The notes beneath the pieces were generated by a model, which worked only from the letters and a program-made list of their open reading frames with translations, ran no database searches and was not told where the DNA came from. A DNA stretch of 64,000 nt from Agarilytica rhodophyticola (GTDB lineage: Bacteria; Pseudomonadota; Gammaproteobacteria; Pseudomonadales; Cellvibrionaceae). Positions within the stretch are counted from its first letter, which is position 1. The number at the start of each line of letters is the position of its first letter. The stretch covers positions 3,006,501-3,070,500 of the forward strand of contig NZ_CP020038.1 in NCBI RefSeq assembly GCF_002157225.2. The letters are read 5' to 3'. Positions 24,937 to 31,974 of the stretch are shown here, piece by piece. The position numbers and the translations under genes were made by a program.

Positions 24937-25297
24937 TTCTATACCTTTGAACAAGCTAGTGCGTGCATACGAGCTGTATATGACCACTGACATGGATTTA
25001 AAACAGATTTCTAGAGCGCTTTTATTAAAGTACACAACGCTAAGGTCGGCAATTAAGAGAGCTGAACTAAAAGGCCTTGTTGGTGAATATATTCCTCAGA
25101 CTAGTACAAAAGTGGTTTTAAATTGCATCCAGACATACGGCGCAATGACAGCAAGAGAAGTTGCTGATCATACCGGGTTAAGCGCAAAGGTTTGCAGTGA
25201 ACAACTTAGACGCGCTGTTAATTGCGGAGCGGCAAAAGCTAAAAAGAAGCGTTCATATAGTATTTATTATCCGCTGAGCGAGAGAGAGGCATCATGA
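24911..25297 (+). CDS. Phage helix-turn-helix protein
   Basis: 128 residues from ATG 24911. Two helix-turn-helix-like segments: LKQISRALLLKYTTLRSAIK and TAREVADHTGLSAKVCSEQL, the second in winged-helix context. Possibly a transcription factor of the replication operon. The frame start at 24836 is rejected because it overlaps the upstream gene. Confidence 0.6.
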   Translation: MQTVVRRSNSIPLNKLVRAYELYMTTDMDLKQISRALLLKYTTLRSAIKRAELKGLVGEYIPQTSTKVVLNCIQTYGAMTAREVADHTGLSAKVCSEQLRRAVNCGAAKAKKKRSYSIYYPLSEREAS

Positions 25298-25425
25298 ATC
25301 AATTAGATTTCTTTGTGCAGATGTTTAGATTCGAGTGTGACAAAGCAAAGATTAAAGAATCGGTAAGAATTAAGTTTGAGTCCGTGGCTTTGGATAAATA
25401 CAGAAAAAAATCAATTCAGAGGTAA
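25294..25425 (+). CDS. Small phage protein
   Basis: 43 residues, ATGA-coupled to the upstream gene. A second open stretch in another frame (residues GKPLDLVKKTVEQAKKENK) continues after the stop to 25,487 and would be joined by a +1 shift near the A7 run at about 25,402. This may be a frameshifted longer gene. Confidence 0.4.
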   Translation: MNQLDFFVQMFRFECDKAKIKESVRIKFESVALDKYRKKSIQR

Positions 25426-25478
25426 GCCGCTTGATCTAGTTAAGAAAACGGTTGAGCAAGCAAAAAAGGAGAATAAGT

Positions 25479-25625
25479 ATGCAGCCTGAATACATGACGC
25501 CGCGAGAACTGTGCAAAATAGATAGCAGTGATGAATTAGTAAAGGCTTTGCAGCAGGCCCTTGAAGATGCTCTGGACGATTTAGAGCCGCCACTTGATGA
25601 GCATGGTTTTATATACGATGAATGA
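25479..25625 (+). CDS. Small acidic phage protein
   Basis: 48 residues with AAAGGAG before the ATG. Acidic and helical (SDELVKALQQALEDALDDLE). Unknown. Overlaps the next tiny membrane gene. Confidence 0.5.
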   Translation: MQPEYMTPRELCKIDSSDELVKALQQALEDALDDLEPPLDEHGFIYDE

Positions 25626-25701
25626 TTTAAAAAGCCTTGGCTTACCGTGGTCTATAGCGGCATTAATTTTAGTTTTGTTTTTGATTTATTTGAGAGGGTA
25701 G
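25618..25701 (+). CDS. Tiny membrane peptide
   Basis: 27 residues, nearly all one helix: PWSIAALILVLFLIYLRG. Start overlaps the upstream stop. One of several tiny membrane proteins in this operon. Confidence 0.45.
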   Translation: MNDLKSLGLPWSIAALILVLFLIYLRG

Positions 25702-25705
25702 AGAG

Positions 25706-26071
25706 ATGAGTTTAGCTAGTTTGTTGTTTATTAATTGGGCGGGGAATCTTGTAGACATTTTAAGGTTCGGCATGGTTGTAGTTATTTGCATTGGTCTCTT
25801 TGGACTGATGTTCTTCTGCTTTGCATATTTAGATGGCGATAGAGTAGCGGAAGGATTTGAGAAGAATAAGAAGCTAATTAAGTCTTATGCGTACATATTT
25901 GCTGTGACATTAACGCTACATACTGTTTCTTTGGATAAAAAGCAGATATATGAAGTATTTGTTATTCACCAGATAACAAACATAAAGAATGCAGATAAGC
26001 TACCTGAAAATCTAGTCAATGCAGCCAATAAGTTTTTAGAAGAATATTCGCAGGAAGAATCTAAGGACTAG
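25706..26071 (+). CDS. Phage membrane protein
   Basis: 121 residues with GAGAG just upstream. One strong helix (about 18-44) and a weaker one (about 62-78). The C-terminus is polar. Unknown. Confidence 0.55.
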   Translation: MSLASLLFINWAGNLVDILRFGMVVVICIGLFGLMFFCFAYLDGDRVAEGFEKNKKLIKSYAYIFAVTLTLHTVSLDKKQIYEVFVIHQITNIKNADKLPENLVNAANKFLEEYSQEESKD

Positions 26072-26073
26072 CC

Positions 26074-26397
26074 ATGATTGACATTAACGACGCAGAAAAA
26101 GCGCTTGATTATTTAAAGAGTACGGATAAAGAAGCGGCGAGACTACGGGCACTATCTGGAGCTTTAGACGATATGCGTAAAACAATGATTGCCTTGCTTT
26201 ATAACGAGGAGACAGAAGGTTCAGCAGCTGACAGGCTTAAGAAAGCGGAAGGAAGTGAGCACTATAAAAACCATATCGAGAGCTTAAGAAACGCCAATGA
26301 AGAATGGTATTTAATACAGAATCAAAGGAAAAGTGCAGAGCTACAGATTGAAATGTGGCGATCTATTAACAGCAACCAACGTAAAGGGAATATTTAA
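26074..26397 (+). CDS. Hypothetical helical phage protein
   Basis: 107 residues, helical, charged. The motif AARLRALSGALDDMRKTMIA and the ending ELQIEMWRSINSNQRKGN recall conserved phage proteins of unknown function from replication operons. Confidence 0.55.
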   Translation: MIDINDAEKALDYLKSTDKEAARLRALSGALDDMRKTMIALLYNEETEGSAADRLKKAEGSEHYKNHIESLRNANEEWYLIQNQRKSAELQIEMWRSINSNQRKGNI

Positions 26398-26399
26398 TT

Positions 26400-26549
26400 A
26401 TGTCAATTAGAAAGGTAAGAAATTATAGTGATTCAAGCGGTGTATTTCATCGTGAGTGCTGGATCATTTCAGAGCAAGGGAATGACATTATGGTTGAGCA
26501 TGATTCTAGAGAAGCGTTCGATACTTACATAAAGGCGTGTGAGTTATGA
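26400..26549 (+). CDS. Small phage protein
   Basis: 49 residues, a beta-rich unit (VFHRECWIISEQGNDIMVEH). Overlaps the next gene as ATGA. Unknown. Confidence 0.45.
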   Translation: MSIRKVRNYSDSSGVFHRECWIISEQGNDIMVEHDSREAFDTYIKACEL

Positions 26550-26632
26550 GCGGATGTCAAAACCTCAGCACTCTAGTAATCATTATGATTGTACTCATCA
26601 TTTTATTTATAGCGAGTAACTCGGAACAATGA
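26546..26632 (+). CDS. Tiny membrane peptide
   Basis: 28 residues; one helix LSTLVIIMIVLIILFIASN. ATGA overlaps at both ends, which supports translation. Confidence 0.45.
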   Translation: MSGCQNLSTLVIIMIVLIILFIASNSEQ

Positions 26633-26871
26633 CAGATATAAGTGAGTGGGGGATATTCGCAGTATTTATATTATTGTTTATTGGCACAACAGGACTGTTC
26701 GTGTTCTTTGATCGTAAGTTTGGCCACTTGTTTTTGCCACCAAAGCTTACAAAAAAGGAAAAAGAAAAAGTCGAAAAACAAATGTGCAAAGAATCAGATT
26801 CTAATACAAGTTATACGTCTGTAAACAATTATGATACTGGTGGTTCTGGCTGTGACGGAGGTTCATGTTGA
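26629..26871 (+). CDS. Small membrane protein with Cys/Gly tail
   Basis: 80 residues: a membrane helix (about 6-26), a Lys-rich segment (KLTKKEKEKVEKQMC) and an end GGSGCDGGSC. Coupled to the preceding peptide. Unknown. Confidence 0.5.
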   Translation: MTDISEWGIFAVFILLFIGTTGLFVFFDRKFGHLFLPPKLTKKEKEKVEKQMCKESDSNTSYTSVNNYDTGGSGCDGGSC

Positions 26872-26872
26872 T

Positions 26873-27157
26873 ATGAATATTAGAGTGATGGTGCAAGTGG
26901 ACGGGACTTATTGGAGCGGTGGCTCATCAATAGAGTTAGCTGAACCTCTTGAAAGGTTGCAGGAGCCTATAAGAACAACGGATATCCCAGAGATGGCATG
27001 GATAAACGGGGAGGATTTAGCGGGGTCTGTTGAAGTAAGGCGGCGAATCAGGTTAAGAGAAGAGGCAGCTACGGAAATCGCTGAAGCTTTAACAGATATT
27101 CTCATTAAAGAAATGTCAAAGCGTGATACGCATAACGGGTATTTAAAAGATGAATAA
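26873..27157 (+). CDS. Hypothetical phage protein
   Basis: 94 residues from ATG 26873. Starts RVMVQVDGTYWSGGSSIELA; soluble, helical C-terminus. The frame start at 26831 overlaps the upstream gene and is rejected. Confidence 0.5.
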   Translation: MNIRVMVQVDGTYWSGGSSIELAEPLERLQEPIRTTDIPEMAWINGEDLAGSVEVRRRIRLREEAATEIAEALTDILIKEMSKRDTHNGYLKDE

Positions 27158-27671
27158 AAAATTTAGAGCATGGGACATTAAAGACAAAATAATGCGTTAC
27201 TCAGTAGGGATAGATTTTGATGGGTATGCATTTATCGAGGGGCCTTGTACGGCAGTTTCCACCGATGAAGTTATAGATGGCTCCATCATGCAGTTTACGG
27301 GCGTTAAAGATAAGGATGGGAAGGAAATATATGAAGGGGACATTGTGGAGCATGTTAGATATTTTGATGGTACTTGCGATCATTATGGAGACACAGTGGT
27401 AGAACCCAGGACTTATAAGAGGGTAGGCCACATAACTATAACCCCTAGCAGCGGAGTAACACTTAACGGATATATTGAATCTAGGACTGAAGATATTGAA
27501 TTAGTCGAAATAAAAAAATATAACAGCAACCCAGGTGTTTGGGATAAATGCTGTAGAGTCTTGGGAAATATCTATGAGAGTCCTGAATTAAAAAAACTTT
27601 ACCAGAAGGCAATCCCAGGACTTGTGTTTATCAATAAAGGGCATGATTACGGCGAGCATGAATACAGCTGA
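27150..27671 (+). CDS. YopX family phage protein
   Basis: 173 residues. The YopX signature is clear: NKKFRAWDIKDKIM at the start, then MQFTGVKDKDGKEIYEGDIV and VLGNIYESPELK. YopX proteins are frequent in phage early regions; the function is not known. The last 23 residues go beyond the usual end. Confidence 0.85.
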   Translation: MNKKFRAWDIKDKIMRYSVGIDFDGYAFIEGPCTAVSTDEVIDGSIMQFTGVKDKDGKEIYEGDIVEHVRYFDGTCDHYGDTVVEPRTYKRVGHITITPSSGVTLNGYIESRTEDIELVEIKKYNSNPGVWDKCCRVLGNIYESPELKKLYQKAIPGLVFINKGHDYGEHEYS

Positions 27672-27849
27672 GGTTAACTTGATAATTTTTATTGCTCTAT
27701 TTTACATAATAGCCATGAAACTTACAGGGCTTATCGATTGGTCATGGTGGCTCATACTTTCTCCGTGTTGGGTATGGCCATTACTATCATTTATTGCTTG
27801 GGATCTTATTCCAGGTATTACGCAAAAAATATCAAAATCTTATAGGTGA
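27658..27849 (+). CDS. Small phage membrane protein, paralog 1
   Basis: 63 residues from ATG 27658. Two helices with the core KLTGLIDWSWWLILSPCW. The next gene has the same core. Such proteins are widespread in phages under the label transmembrane Fragile-X-F; function unknown. Confidence 0.6.
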   Translation: MNTAEVNLIIFIALFYIIAMKLTGLIDWSWWLILSPCWVWPLLSFIAWDLIPGITQKISKSYR

Positions 27850-27854
27850 AAAAT

Positions 27855-28019
27855 ATGTTTTTATCTTTACTAGCAGTACTTTTTATAGGTCTAAAGTTAA
27901 CAGGTTTTATAGGCTGGTCGTGGCTTTGGGTTCTTTCTCCGGCGTGGGGCTGGTTTATTCTATTTTTCGCTGCTGTACTTTACAAAGAATGGAATCTACA
28001 GAAGAAGAGATCACGATGA
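27855..28019 (+). CDS. Small phage membrane protein, paralog 2
   Basis: 54 residues. Core KLTGFIGWSWLWVLSPAWGW aligns with the preceding gene, indicating tandem duplication. The stop overlaps the ninG ATG as ATGA. Not detected by length-limited ORF calling. Confidence 0.6.
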   Translation: MFLSLLAVLFIGLKLTGFIGWSWLWVLSPAWGWFILFFAAVLYKEWNLQKKRSR

Positions 28020-28798
28020 ATCGTAGATGCTCAGTATGTAAGGCTCCCGCCAAATTCCCCGTAGGCCCTTTAAAAGCCGCATGCTCAGATCAATGCATGA
28101 GGGTTATTGTCAATGAAGCGAAAGAGAGAGGTAATAAAAAAAGAGCTGCCGAAAAGAAGAAGGCGGATAAGGCATTCAGAGCGAAAACAAGGGAGATGAA
28201 AAGCAAGCTTGATGGTGATGACACTAAGTTATGGAGAAAGAAGGCTCAAACAGAGTTTAATAAATACATTCGCACCAGAGACAAAGGGCAGCCATGCATA
28301 TCATGCGGTAGAAGCACTGGCTGTAAGATGAATGCAGGGCACTATCTCAGCGTGGGCGCTCATCCAGAGCTGAGGTTTAATGATTTGAATTGTCATATTC
28401 AATGCGAGCACTGCAACTCCTATCTATCAGGCAACATAGTCAGGTATCGGCCCAATCTGATCCAAAAAATCGGGCAGGATAGAGTCGAGTGGTTAGAAGG
28501 TGCGCATCCACAGGCTCGATATAAATTACACGACCTCAAACGTATTCACGCTCACTATAAGCTCGCAACCAAGCTACTAGAGAGCGATATTAAATTCATA
28601 AATTATTTTACGTTACATAAGAAAATTTATGATTTTGCTATCGAGGACAAGAAGCTACTTATTGATATTGGGGATAACGAAGTCTCAGTGCCTGACGGCT
28701 GGGGGTATTATCAGTGCACTGAAAAAATGGCGGCGTACAACAAAACGGTAGAAACGATTAAGATTTTATTGGCGAGTGAAAGAGGTAGTTATGAGTAG
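28016..28798 (+). CDS. ninG: NinG-like recombination protein
   Basis: 260 residues from ATG 28016 (ATGA overlap). An N-terminal zinc site CSVCKAPAKFPVGPLKAACS plus another Cys is followed by a helical basic linker. The HNH-like core is PCISCGRSTGCKMNAGHYLS ... IQCEHCNSYLSGN, as in lambda NinG/Rap, a Holliday-junction or D-loop nuclease. The long C-terminal part (after about 190) goes beyond typical NinG. Confidence 0.85.
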   Translation: MNRRCSVCKAPAKFPVGPLKAACSDQCMRVIVNEAKERGNKKRAAEKKKADKAFRAKTREMKSKLDGDDTKLWRKKAQTEFNKYIRTRDKGQPCISCGRSTGCKMNAGHYLSVGAHPELRFNDLNCHIQCEHCNSYLSGNIVRYRPNLIQKIGQDRVEWLEGAHPQARYKLHDLKRIHAHYKLATKLLESDIKFINYFTLHKKIYDFAIEDKKLLIDIGDNEVSVPDGWGYYQCTEKMAAYNKTVETIKILLASERGSYE

Positions 28799-29174
28799 TT
28801 ATTTATTACATGAAGACGCAAAGACAATACTAGAGGATTGGTCGCGCTGGGTTAATTCTGGGAATGAAATTAATTCGCTAGCATACCCCAGTATTCAGCC
28901 GCTATTTTCAATAACTCATAGGAGTAAATCTTATGTTGTAAGTGAGCCTATTTGCTTGCTGGTAGATAAAGTCTTAGCCGGCGTGATAAAGCAAAATGAA
29001 CATCTTGGTGTATCAACTGCACTGTATTACCTCGGTGGTTTTAACTACAGCTCACTCAGCCGACATTTAGAACAGAATGGATATAACTACAACAGGCGAC
29101 AAGTAGAGCAGTTTGTCATTAGTGGTACAAATGCTGTTTACGCTTCGATTTGTGGTGAAGAATTATGCGCTTGA
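28791..29174 (+). CDS. Q-like late antiterminator
   Basis: 127 residues from ATG 28791 with AGAGG upstream. The C-terminal half STALYYLGGFNYSSLSRHLE ... NRRQVEQFVISGTNAVY follows the pattern of the phage antitermination Q family. Position at the end of the early operon, just before a strong promoter and the late genes, supports this. Confidence 0.55.
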   Translation: MSSYLLHEDAKTILEDWSRWVNSGNEINSLAYPSIQPLFSITHRSKSYVVSEPICLLVDKVLAGVIKQNEHLGVSTALYYLGGFNYSSLSRHLEQNGYNYNRRQVEQFVISGTNAVYASICGEELCA

Positions 29175-29200
29175 CATTAAGTGACGAGTGGGGCTATTCT
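29171..29200 (+). promoter_or_regulatory. Strong promoter after Q
   Basis: TTGACA at 29171-29176, 18-bp spacer, TATTCT at 29195-29200. It overlaps the 3' end of the Q-like gene and drives the structured leader and antirepressor. It may also be the late promoter PR', which in lambda also lies just after Q. Confidence 0.7.
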
Positions 29201-29232
29201 GAAAGGGCCTTAGCAAAATCTAAGGCCGGAAC

Positions 29233-29425
29233 TTATCACCTCCGTATAATCACAGGGCGCATAGGCGCTCACACGAAGCGCTTTTTTTGTGCCTGCACTT
29301 CTATGGCAGGCAGTTATGGAGCCGCTTCGGCGGGCCGTATCTCTGTGAACGGTGGTGATAACTCTGTAACTGCTCTGCCTCCCAAGATTATCACCCTTGT
29401 TGGTAGAGCCTCATATCTCACAGAG
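29233..29425 (+). ncRNA. P4 CI / P1 c4-type antisense immunity RNA and its targets
   Basis: The leader carries three hairpins: GGCGCT/AGCGCT followed by seven T (29264-29288), TGCCTGC/GCAGGCA (29290-29312) and GCCG/CGGC (29321-29331). Downstream lies a bipartite seqB: CTCTGTGA (29341) and GGTGATAA (29354). Exact complements occur upstream (seqA: TTATCACC at 29233, TCACAG at 29250) and downstream (seqC: TTATCACC at 29388, TCACAGAG at 29418). The last overlaps the ribosome site AGAGGA of the next gene. This order is that of P4 CI RNA and P1 c4, which block icd/ant expression. The end points of the processed RNA are not known. Confidence 0.75.
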
Positions 29426-29434
29426 GATTTCACC

Positions 29435-29671
29435 ATGTCAAAAGACACTCAAGTTACGCCTGCGTCAAACGTCACCTATTTGCCTGCTGCTAAATCAGCT
29501 CGCAAGAGATCACTTCTAGATAAATTTGCCGACAACTTCAATAGCCTGAATCTACAAGATCAAGCCGATGTCGCTTATCAGATCTACCTCTACTACCAAG
29601 AAAATGCTAACCGAATAAACAAGACGAACATCAAATATTTGCCACTACATGGAGGCGTTAACTATGAGTAA
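29435..29671 (+). CDS. Small protein upstream of antirepressor 1
   Basis: 78 residues from ATG 29435 with AGAGGA upstream. Pattern: Asn-Val, then a basic AAKSARKR segment, then a helical domain (LQDQADVAYQIYLYYQEN). Two other small genes before antirepressors (55023, 62321) share this layout. An in-frame longer ORF reaches back to 29165 through the structured leader, but I regard that as leader readthrough. In P1 the equivalent position is held by icd. Confidence 0.6.
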   Translation: MSKDTQVTPASNVTYLPAAKSARKRSLLDKFADNFNSLNLQDQADVAYQIYLYYQENANRINKTNIKYLPLHGGVNYE

Positions 29672-30398
29672 ATTTGTATCAATTTTAAACGGAGAACCAG
29701 TAACCACCTCCTTGGCAATAGCTGAGGGTGTAGAGCTTTCTCACAAGTCTGTTATCCAACTAATCCGCCAGAACATCAGTGATCTAGAGGATTTTGGAAT
29801 GGTCGCATTTGAAATGCGGCCAAAACCAAAAGGCCAAAGGGGTGGAAGTGACACAGAATACGCTGTTTTAAACGAGCAGCATTCAACACTACTTATCACA
29901 TATATGCGCAATAACGATATTGTAAAAGCATTTAAGAAGAGGTTAGTTAAGGAGTTTTTTGAGGCTAAGAAACAATCCAAGGAGCTAAGCCGAAAAGAGC
30001 TTGCCTTAATGGTAATTAAGCAGGAAGAAGAAAAAGAGAATCTGGAGCAACAAAAACAGTTACTTGAATATCGGATTATAGAAGACGCGCCAAAGGTCGA
30101 AGCCTTCGATAGAATATGCGCAAGCGAGGGCAGTATGTGCATAACTGATACAGCCAAGGAGCTACAAATGCAGCCGAAGAAGCTTTTCATGTGGCTGGAT
30201 GAAAATGGATGGATTTATAAAAGAACGGGTACTAAGCATTGGGTCGCGTATCAAGATAAGATCCACTCCGGCTATCTTTGGCATAAAACAACGACGGTAA
30301 AAGGCAGGGATGGCGAAGACAAGTTTGTTGATCAGGTTCGAGTTAGACCAAAAGGACTAACTGCCTTAGCTAATAAACTTAACCAAGACTCAATCTAG
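29664..30398 (+). CDS. Antirepressor 1 (Rha N-terminus, KilAC C-terminus)
   Basis: 244 residues from ATG 29664 (GGAGG upstream). N-terminal Rha-type domain: TTSLAIAEGVELSHKSVIQL, later RNNDIVKAFKKRLVKEFFEA. A coiled linker (KQEEEKENLEQQKQL) leads to the KilAC/ANT domain: APKVEAFDRICASEGSMCIT, MQPKKLFMWLDENGWIYKR. Such proteins bind phage repressors and induce lytic growth. It is controlled by the antisense-RNA-type leader. Confidence 0.85.
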   Translation: MSKFVSILNGEPVTTSLAIAEGVELSHKSVIQLIRQNISDLEDFGMVAFEMRPKPKGQRGGSDTEYAVLNEQHSTLLITYMRNNDIVKAFKKRLVKEFFEAKKQSKELSRKELALMVIKQEEEKENLEQQKQLLEYRIIEDAPKVEAFDRICASEGSMCITDTAKELQMQPKKLFMWLDENGWIYKRTGTKHWVAYQDKIHSGYLWHKTTTVKGRDGEDKFVDQVRVRPKGLTALANKLNQDSI

Positions 30399-30412
30399 AG
30401 GGCTACTGAATC

Positions 30413-30691
30413 ATGACAGAGGAAGAAAGGAAAAAAGTAAACGAGCTTATGATGTCTCCTACTTTCGGAACCGTTCTAGGTTTTGCAAGCAAGCTCGAAA
30501 TTGATCCAAAGAACGCCGAGACTGTAAAAAGCCTATTATCTGCATCGACTCTCATGTTAGTTAAGGCAATGGACAAAAATAAAATTCATTTTGATGACGA
30601 GAAAGACGAAGCTATGTTTTATGGACAGTTAAGCGTTTGCATGGCGTTTGTTATGGGAACAACTGAGTTTGAGTTTTCAAGTATTCAATAA
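30413..30691 (+). CDS. Hypothetical phage protein
   Basis: 92 residues, helical: TEEERKKVNELMMSPTFGTV. Follows the antirepressor by 14 bp. Not recognised. Confidence 0.5.
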   Translation: MTEEERKKVNELMMSPTFGTVLGFASKLEIDPKNAETVKSLLSASTLMLVKAMDKNKIHFDDEKDEAMFYGQLSVCMAFVMGTTEFEFSSIQ

Positions 30692-30845
30692 AATAAAGAC
30701 TTATAACTAATATGTATAAAAACACATACTGTATTTAAAAACATATTCTTGAAGTTGGTTACAAGTTTTAGTACATTATATGCATAAGTTACCGATTCGT
30801 GTCGATAGCTTAGAGTAATTGGAAATTTTAGTTTAATAGATGCTT

Positions 30846-30870
30846 AACCCGCCTTTGTGCGGGTTTTTTT
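30846..30870 (+). terminator. Intrinsic terminator
   Basis: AACCCGC / GCGGGTT stem with loop CTTTGT and a run of seven T. It ends the early/antirepressor transcripts; late transcription would have to pass it. Confidence 0.85.
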
Positions 30871-30903
30871 ATGCCTGAATTTAAGGTTTGTATGTATCCC
30901 TTC

Positions 30904-30926
30904 GGCCCTCTAGTAGGGCCTTTTTT
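30904..30926 (+). terminator. Second tandem intrinsic terminator
   Basis: GGCCCT / AGGGCC stem, 5-base loop, six T. Lies 34 bp after the first. Together they insulate the late genes from early transcription. Confidence 0.85.
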
Positions 30927-30945
30927 ATTTCTGGAGTTAGAAAAT

Positions 30946-31197
30946 ATGCCTCATAACATGAATTTTGGTGATGCACTTCAAGCAATAAAGGATGGTCGTG
31001 AGGTGGCTCGTGCTGGGTGGAACGGGAAAAACCAGTTTGTGTTCATGATCAAGGCATCCGATTATCAAAAGACGCTAGGGTTTGATCTTAAAGTGTGCGA
31101 CGGTCTCGCGATTAAAACATCTAAAAACGAAATTCAAGTTGGCTGGCTTGCATCACAACAAGACATGCTAGCTGATGATTGGAAGATAATCGAGTAA
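30946..31197 (+). CDS. Tad2-like (DUF2829) protein, anti-Thoeris candidate
   Basis: 83 residues from ATG 30946 (GGAG upstream). It matches DUF2829 along its whole length: MNFGDALQAIKDGREVARAG followed by WNGKNQFVFMI, then LAIKTSKNEIQVGWLASQQD and MLADDWKIIE. The family includes Tad2, which sequesters the cyclic nucleotide signal of Thoeris defence. Whether this member is active is unknown. It lies just after tandem terminators, at the start of the late region. Confidence 0.8.
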   Translation: MPHNMNFGDALQAIKDGREVARAGWNGKNQFVFMIKASDYQKTLGFDLKVCDGLAIKTSKNEIQVGWLASQQDMLADDWKIIE

Positions 31198-31203
31198 ATA
31201 ATT

Positions 31204-31443
31204 ATGTTTAAACACTTTGTCGAGAGGTCAGTAGATACACCTCTTGGCGCTATTGTTGTGCCTCTTGGAACAATAACAATGTCGATTGCTCAGATATTTG
31301 CGTTACTGAATGAAGTTATTGGCTTTATTGGCGTGGTCGGTGGCTTGATCATTTGTTACTACACAATTAAGCATAAGAGGGAGCAATGGTTAACTGCTCG
31401 TGAAGAGAGATTAAAGTCAAAAAGGATAGAAAATGAGTCGTAA
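31204..31443 (+). CDS. Holin candidate
   Basis: 79 residues with one or two helices (about 18-33 and 36-54) and a highly charged C-terminus (KHKREQWLTAREERLKSKRI), the usual topology of small phage holins. It is the second gene after the terminators. No endolysin follows; the next gene is PagL-like. Assignment is by size, topology and position only. Confidence 0.5.
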   Translation: MFKHFVERSVDTPLGAIVVPLGTITMSIAQIFALLNEVIGFIGVVGGLIICYYTIKHKREQWLTAREERLKSKRIENES

Positions 31444-31927
31444 AATTAAGTTAACTACAACTGCATGTTTAGTAATTGCATTTTTACTTTACTTCCTGTC
31501 ATCGCTTAATGCAGAAGCGCAGGAAAAGCCATTTGCTCAGCCATACATTGAGCTGGGCACAACTGTAATTCACTCAGAGAATAGCGTAGGCGGCGCAGGA
31601 TTAAAGTTTAATGACCGCTGGGATGTACATATAGGTTTAATGGGAGAGGGAGAGACAAGGCAGCACGGTTATCAAGAGCAGAAGTTCTTTTATTCTTTCT
31701 CTCGCGTTGTGAATCCGGGTTGGCGGTTTTTAGGCGGGGAGATTAAAACAAGGATTGGCGTTGCATATACTCCAGACTTTCAATTGGTTGGCGAAAGAAA
31801 TTACAGGTTAGGCTTAATTTTTCACTATGAAATATTTGACATAGAATACTTTCACTATTCAAGCGCTGGGATTAATGATGTTAATCGTGGCGTTGATGGT
31901 TTTCTAGTAAGGGCGTGGCTCCACTAA
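31433..31927 (+). CDS. PagL-like lipid A 3-O-deacylase (acyloxyacyl hydrolase family)
   Basis: 164 residues. A signal peptide (about 1-29, ending NAEAQ) precedes a small outer-membrane beta-barrel. The catalytic region FHYSSAGINDVNRGVD matches the PagL pattern His-x-Ser (here His141, Ser143). The third residue, Glu in Pseudomonas PagL, is Asp155 here. PagL removes the 3-O acyl chain of lipid A. In a phage this could alter the host surface (superinfection exclusion) or weaken the outer membrane at lysis. Overlaps the holin-like gene by 11 bp. Confidence 0.75.
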   Translation: MSRKIKLTTTACLVIAFLLYFLSSLNAEAQEKPFAQPYIELGTTVIHSENSVGGAGLKFNDRWDVHIGLMGEGETRQHGYQEQKFFYSFSRVVNPGWRFLGGEIKTRIGVAYTPDFQLVGERNYRLGLIFHYEIFDIEYFHYSSAGINDVNRGVDGFLVRAWLH

Positions 31928-31974
31928 TGGCTTGTGTAAACGGTATTGTTTCTCTCGTAAATAACAGGGGGATA

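Noticed and set aside
29165-29434. Upstream extension of the 29435 gene
   Set aside because: The in-frame extension overlaps the structured RNA leader and starts between promoter hexamers; the ribosome site lies before 29435.
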